The notes under the pieces were generated by a model. That model was not told where the DNA came from. It saw only the letters and a program-made list of their open reading frames with translations, and ran no database searches. The position numbers were made by a program, and so were the translations under genes. 5,045 nt of DNA from Candidatus Woesearchaeota archaeon (GTDB taxonomy: Archaea > Nanobdellota > Nanobdellia > Woesearchaeales > 21-14-0-10-32-9). The stretch lies in the NCBI GenBank assembly GCA_007117145.1, contig SKHC01000021.1, forward strand, positions 1-5,045, written 5' to 3'. This document shows, one piece after another, positions 4,824-5,045 of the stretch. Every line of letters begins with the position of its first letter. The stretch's first letter is position 1.

Positions 4824-5045
4824 ATTACTTGCCAGTTAAGTGTCCTATGTCCTGCGAAGTCATTTGAGTGCTCGCCAAATAATTCGAATCTGTCTAAGCC
4901 TTCTCCTCTCCAAAAGTATAGTCTTGTAAACATACTGTTTGCTAGGTTTTCCGTTGCGATTAATGCTCTTGGCTCTCCGTTAACATACTCAATTATTACA
5001 TCAACCATGAGTCCTGGGTTACTTATAGGAGTTCTTTCTCCTTCA
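4817..5045 (-). CDS. stt3: Oligosaccharyltransferase STT3/AglB, C-terminal part
   Basis: The frame is open to the right-hand edge of the window, giving 75 residues of a C-terminus; the start and the catalytic WWDYG region lie outside. The visible part, with numbering from the window edge, contains MVDVIIEYVNGEP (13-25), a hydrophilic helix-like ENLANSMFTRLYFWRG (32-47) and GLDRFELFGEH (49-59). Leu-Tyr-Phe followed by a Gly-rich turn and GL-x2-F is the pattern I associate with the extracellular C-terminal domain of archaeal STT3 (AglB), which transfers glycan from a lipid carrier to Asn in N-X-S/T. The assignment is supported by the coupled DPM1-like gene (ATGGTGA overlap of 7 bp). With only 75 residues it is probable rather than certain. 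Confidence 0.7.
   Translation of the reverse strand, partial: EGERTPISNPGLMVDVIIEYVNGEPRALIATENLANSMFTRLYFWRGEGLDRFELFGEHSNDFAGHRTLNWQVIW

Overview
The window looks like a piece of an AT-rich archaeal chromosome, most plausibly from a small-genome (DPANN-type, e.g. Woesearchaeota/Pacearchaeota/Nanoarchaeota-like) lineage. The archaeal assignment rests on four TATA-type boxes that each end 22-23 bp before an ATG (leaderless transcripts), on what looks like the C-terminus of an STT3-type oligosaccharyltransferase, and on its coupled GT2/DUF2304 neighbours. The lineage is an inference from gene compactness and base composition. Packing is tight: genes overlap by 4-8 bp in several places and no intergenic gap reaches 100 bp. 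I see no tRNA, rRNA, CRISPR, insertion sequence or prophage.

Layout. (1) Bases 1-1813, + strand: the C-terminal end of a UbiA-superfamily membrane prenyltransferase resembling decaprenyl-phosphate phosphoribosyltransferase, then an extended SDR sugar epimerase/dehydratase with its own leaderless promoter, then a four-helix GtrA-family membrane protein. This resembles a polyprenyl-phosphate-pentose synthesis and translocation set. (2) Bases 1806-3292, - strand: an unrecognised 64-aa protein, a shortened ring-cleaving-dioxygenase-like VOC/glyoxalase protein (MhqE/MhqO type), and a serine hydrolase of the phospholipase/carboxylesterase family (MhqD type) joined to it by an ATGA overlap. This pair resembles the bacterial mhqED quinone-detoxification operon. 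(3) Bases 3293-3373: a compact divergent promoter region. (4) Bases 3374-3850, + strand: an unrecognised 158-aa soluble protein followed by a T8 tract. (5) Bases 3862-5045, - strand: the end of a probable STT3 oligosaccharyltransferase, a DPM1-like GT2 polyprenyl-phosphate glycosyltransferase and a DUF2304 membrane protein, each overlapping the next.

Together, blocks 1 and 5 suggest a cell-envelope glycosylation locus. One arm makes and probably flips a lipid-linked pentose. The other makes polyprenyl-phosphate hexose and transfers glycan to protein. The quinone/aromatic detoxification-like pair between them is functionally separate as far as can be seen. The most interesting points are the DprE-pathway-like gene set in an archaeon, the reduced dioxygenase paired with its hydrolase, two orphan proteins sharing a divergent promoter, and the contrast between leaderless lead genes and Shine-Dalgarno-coupled internal genes.
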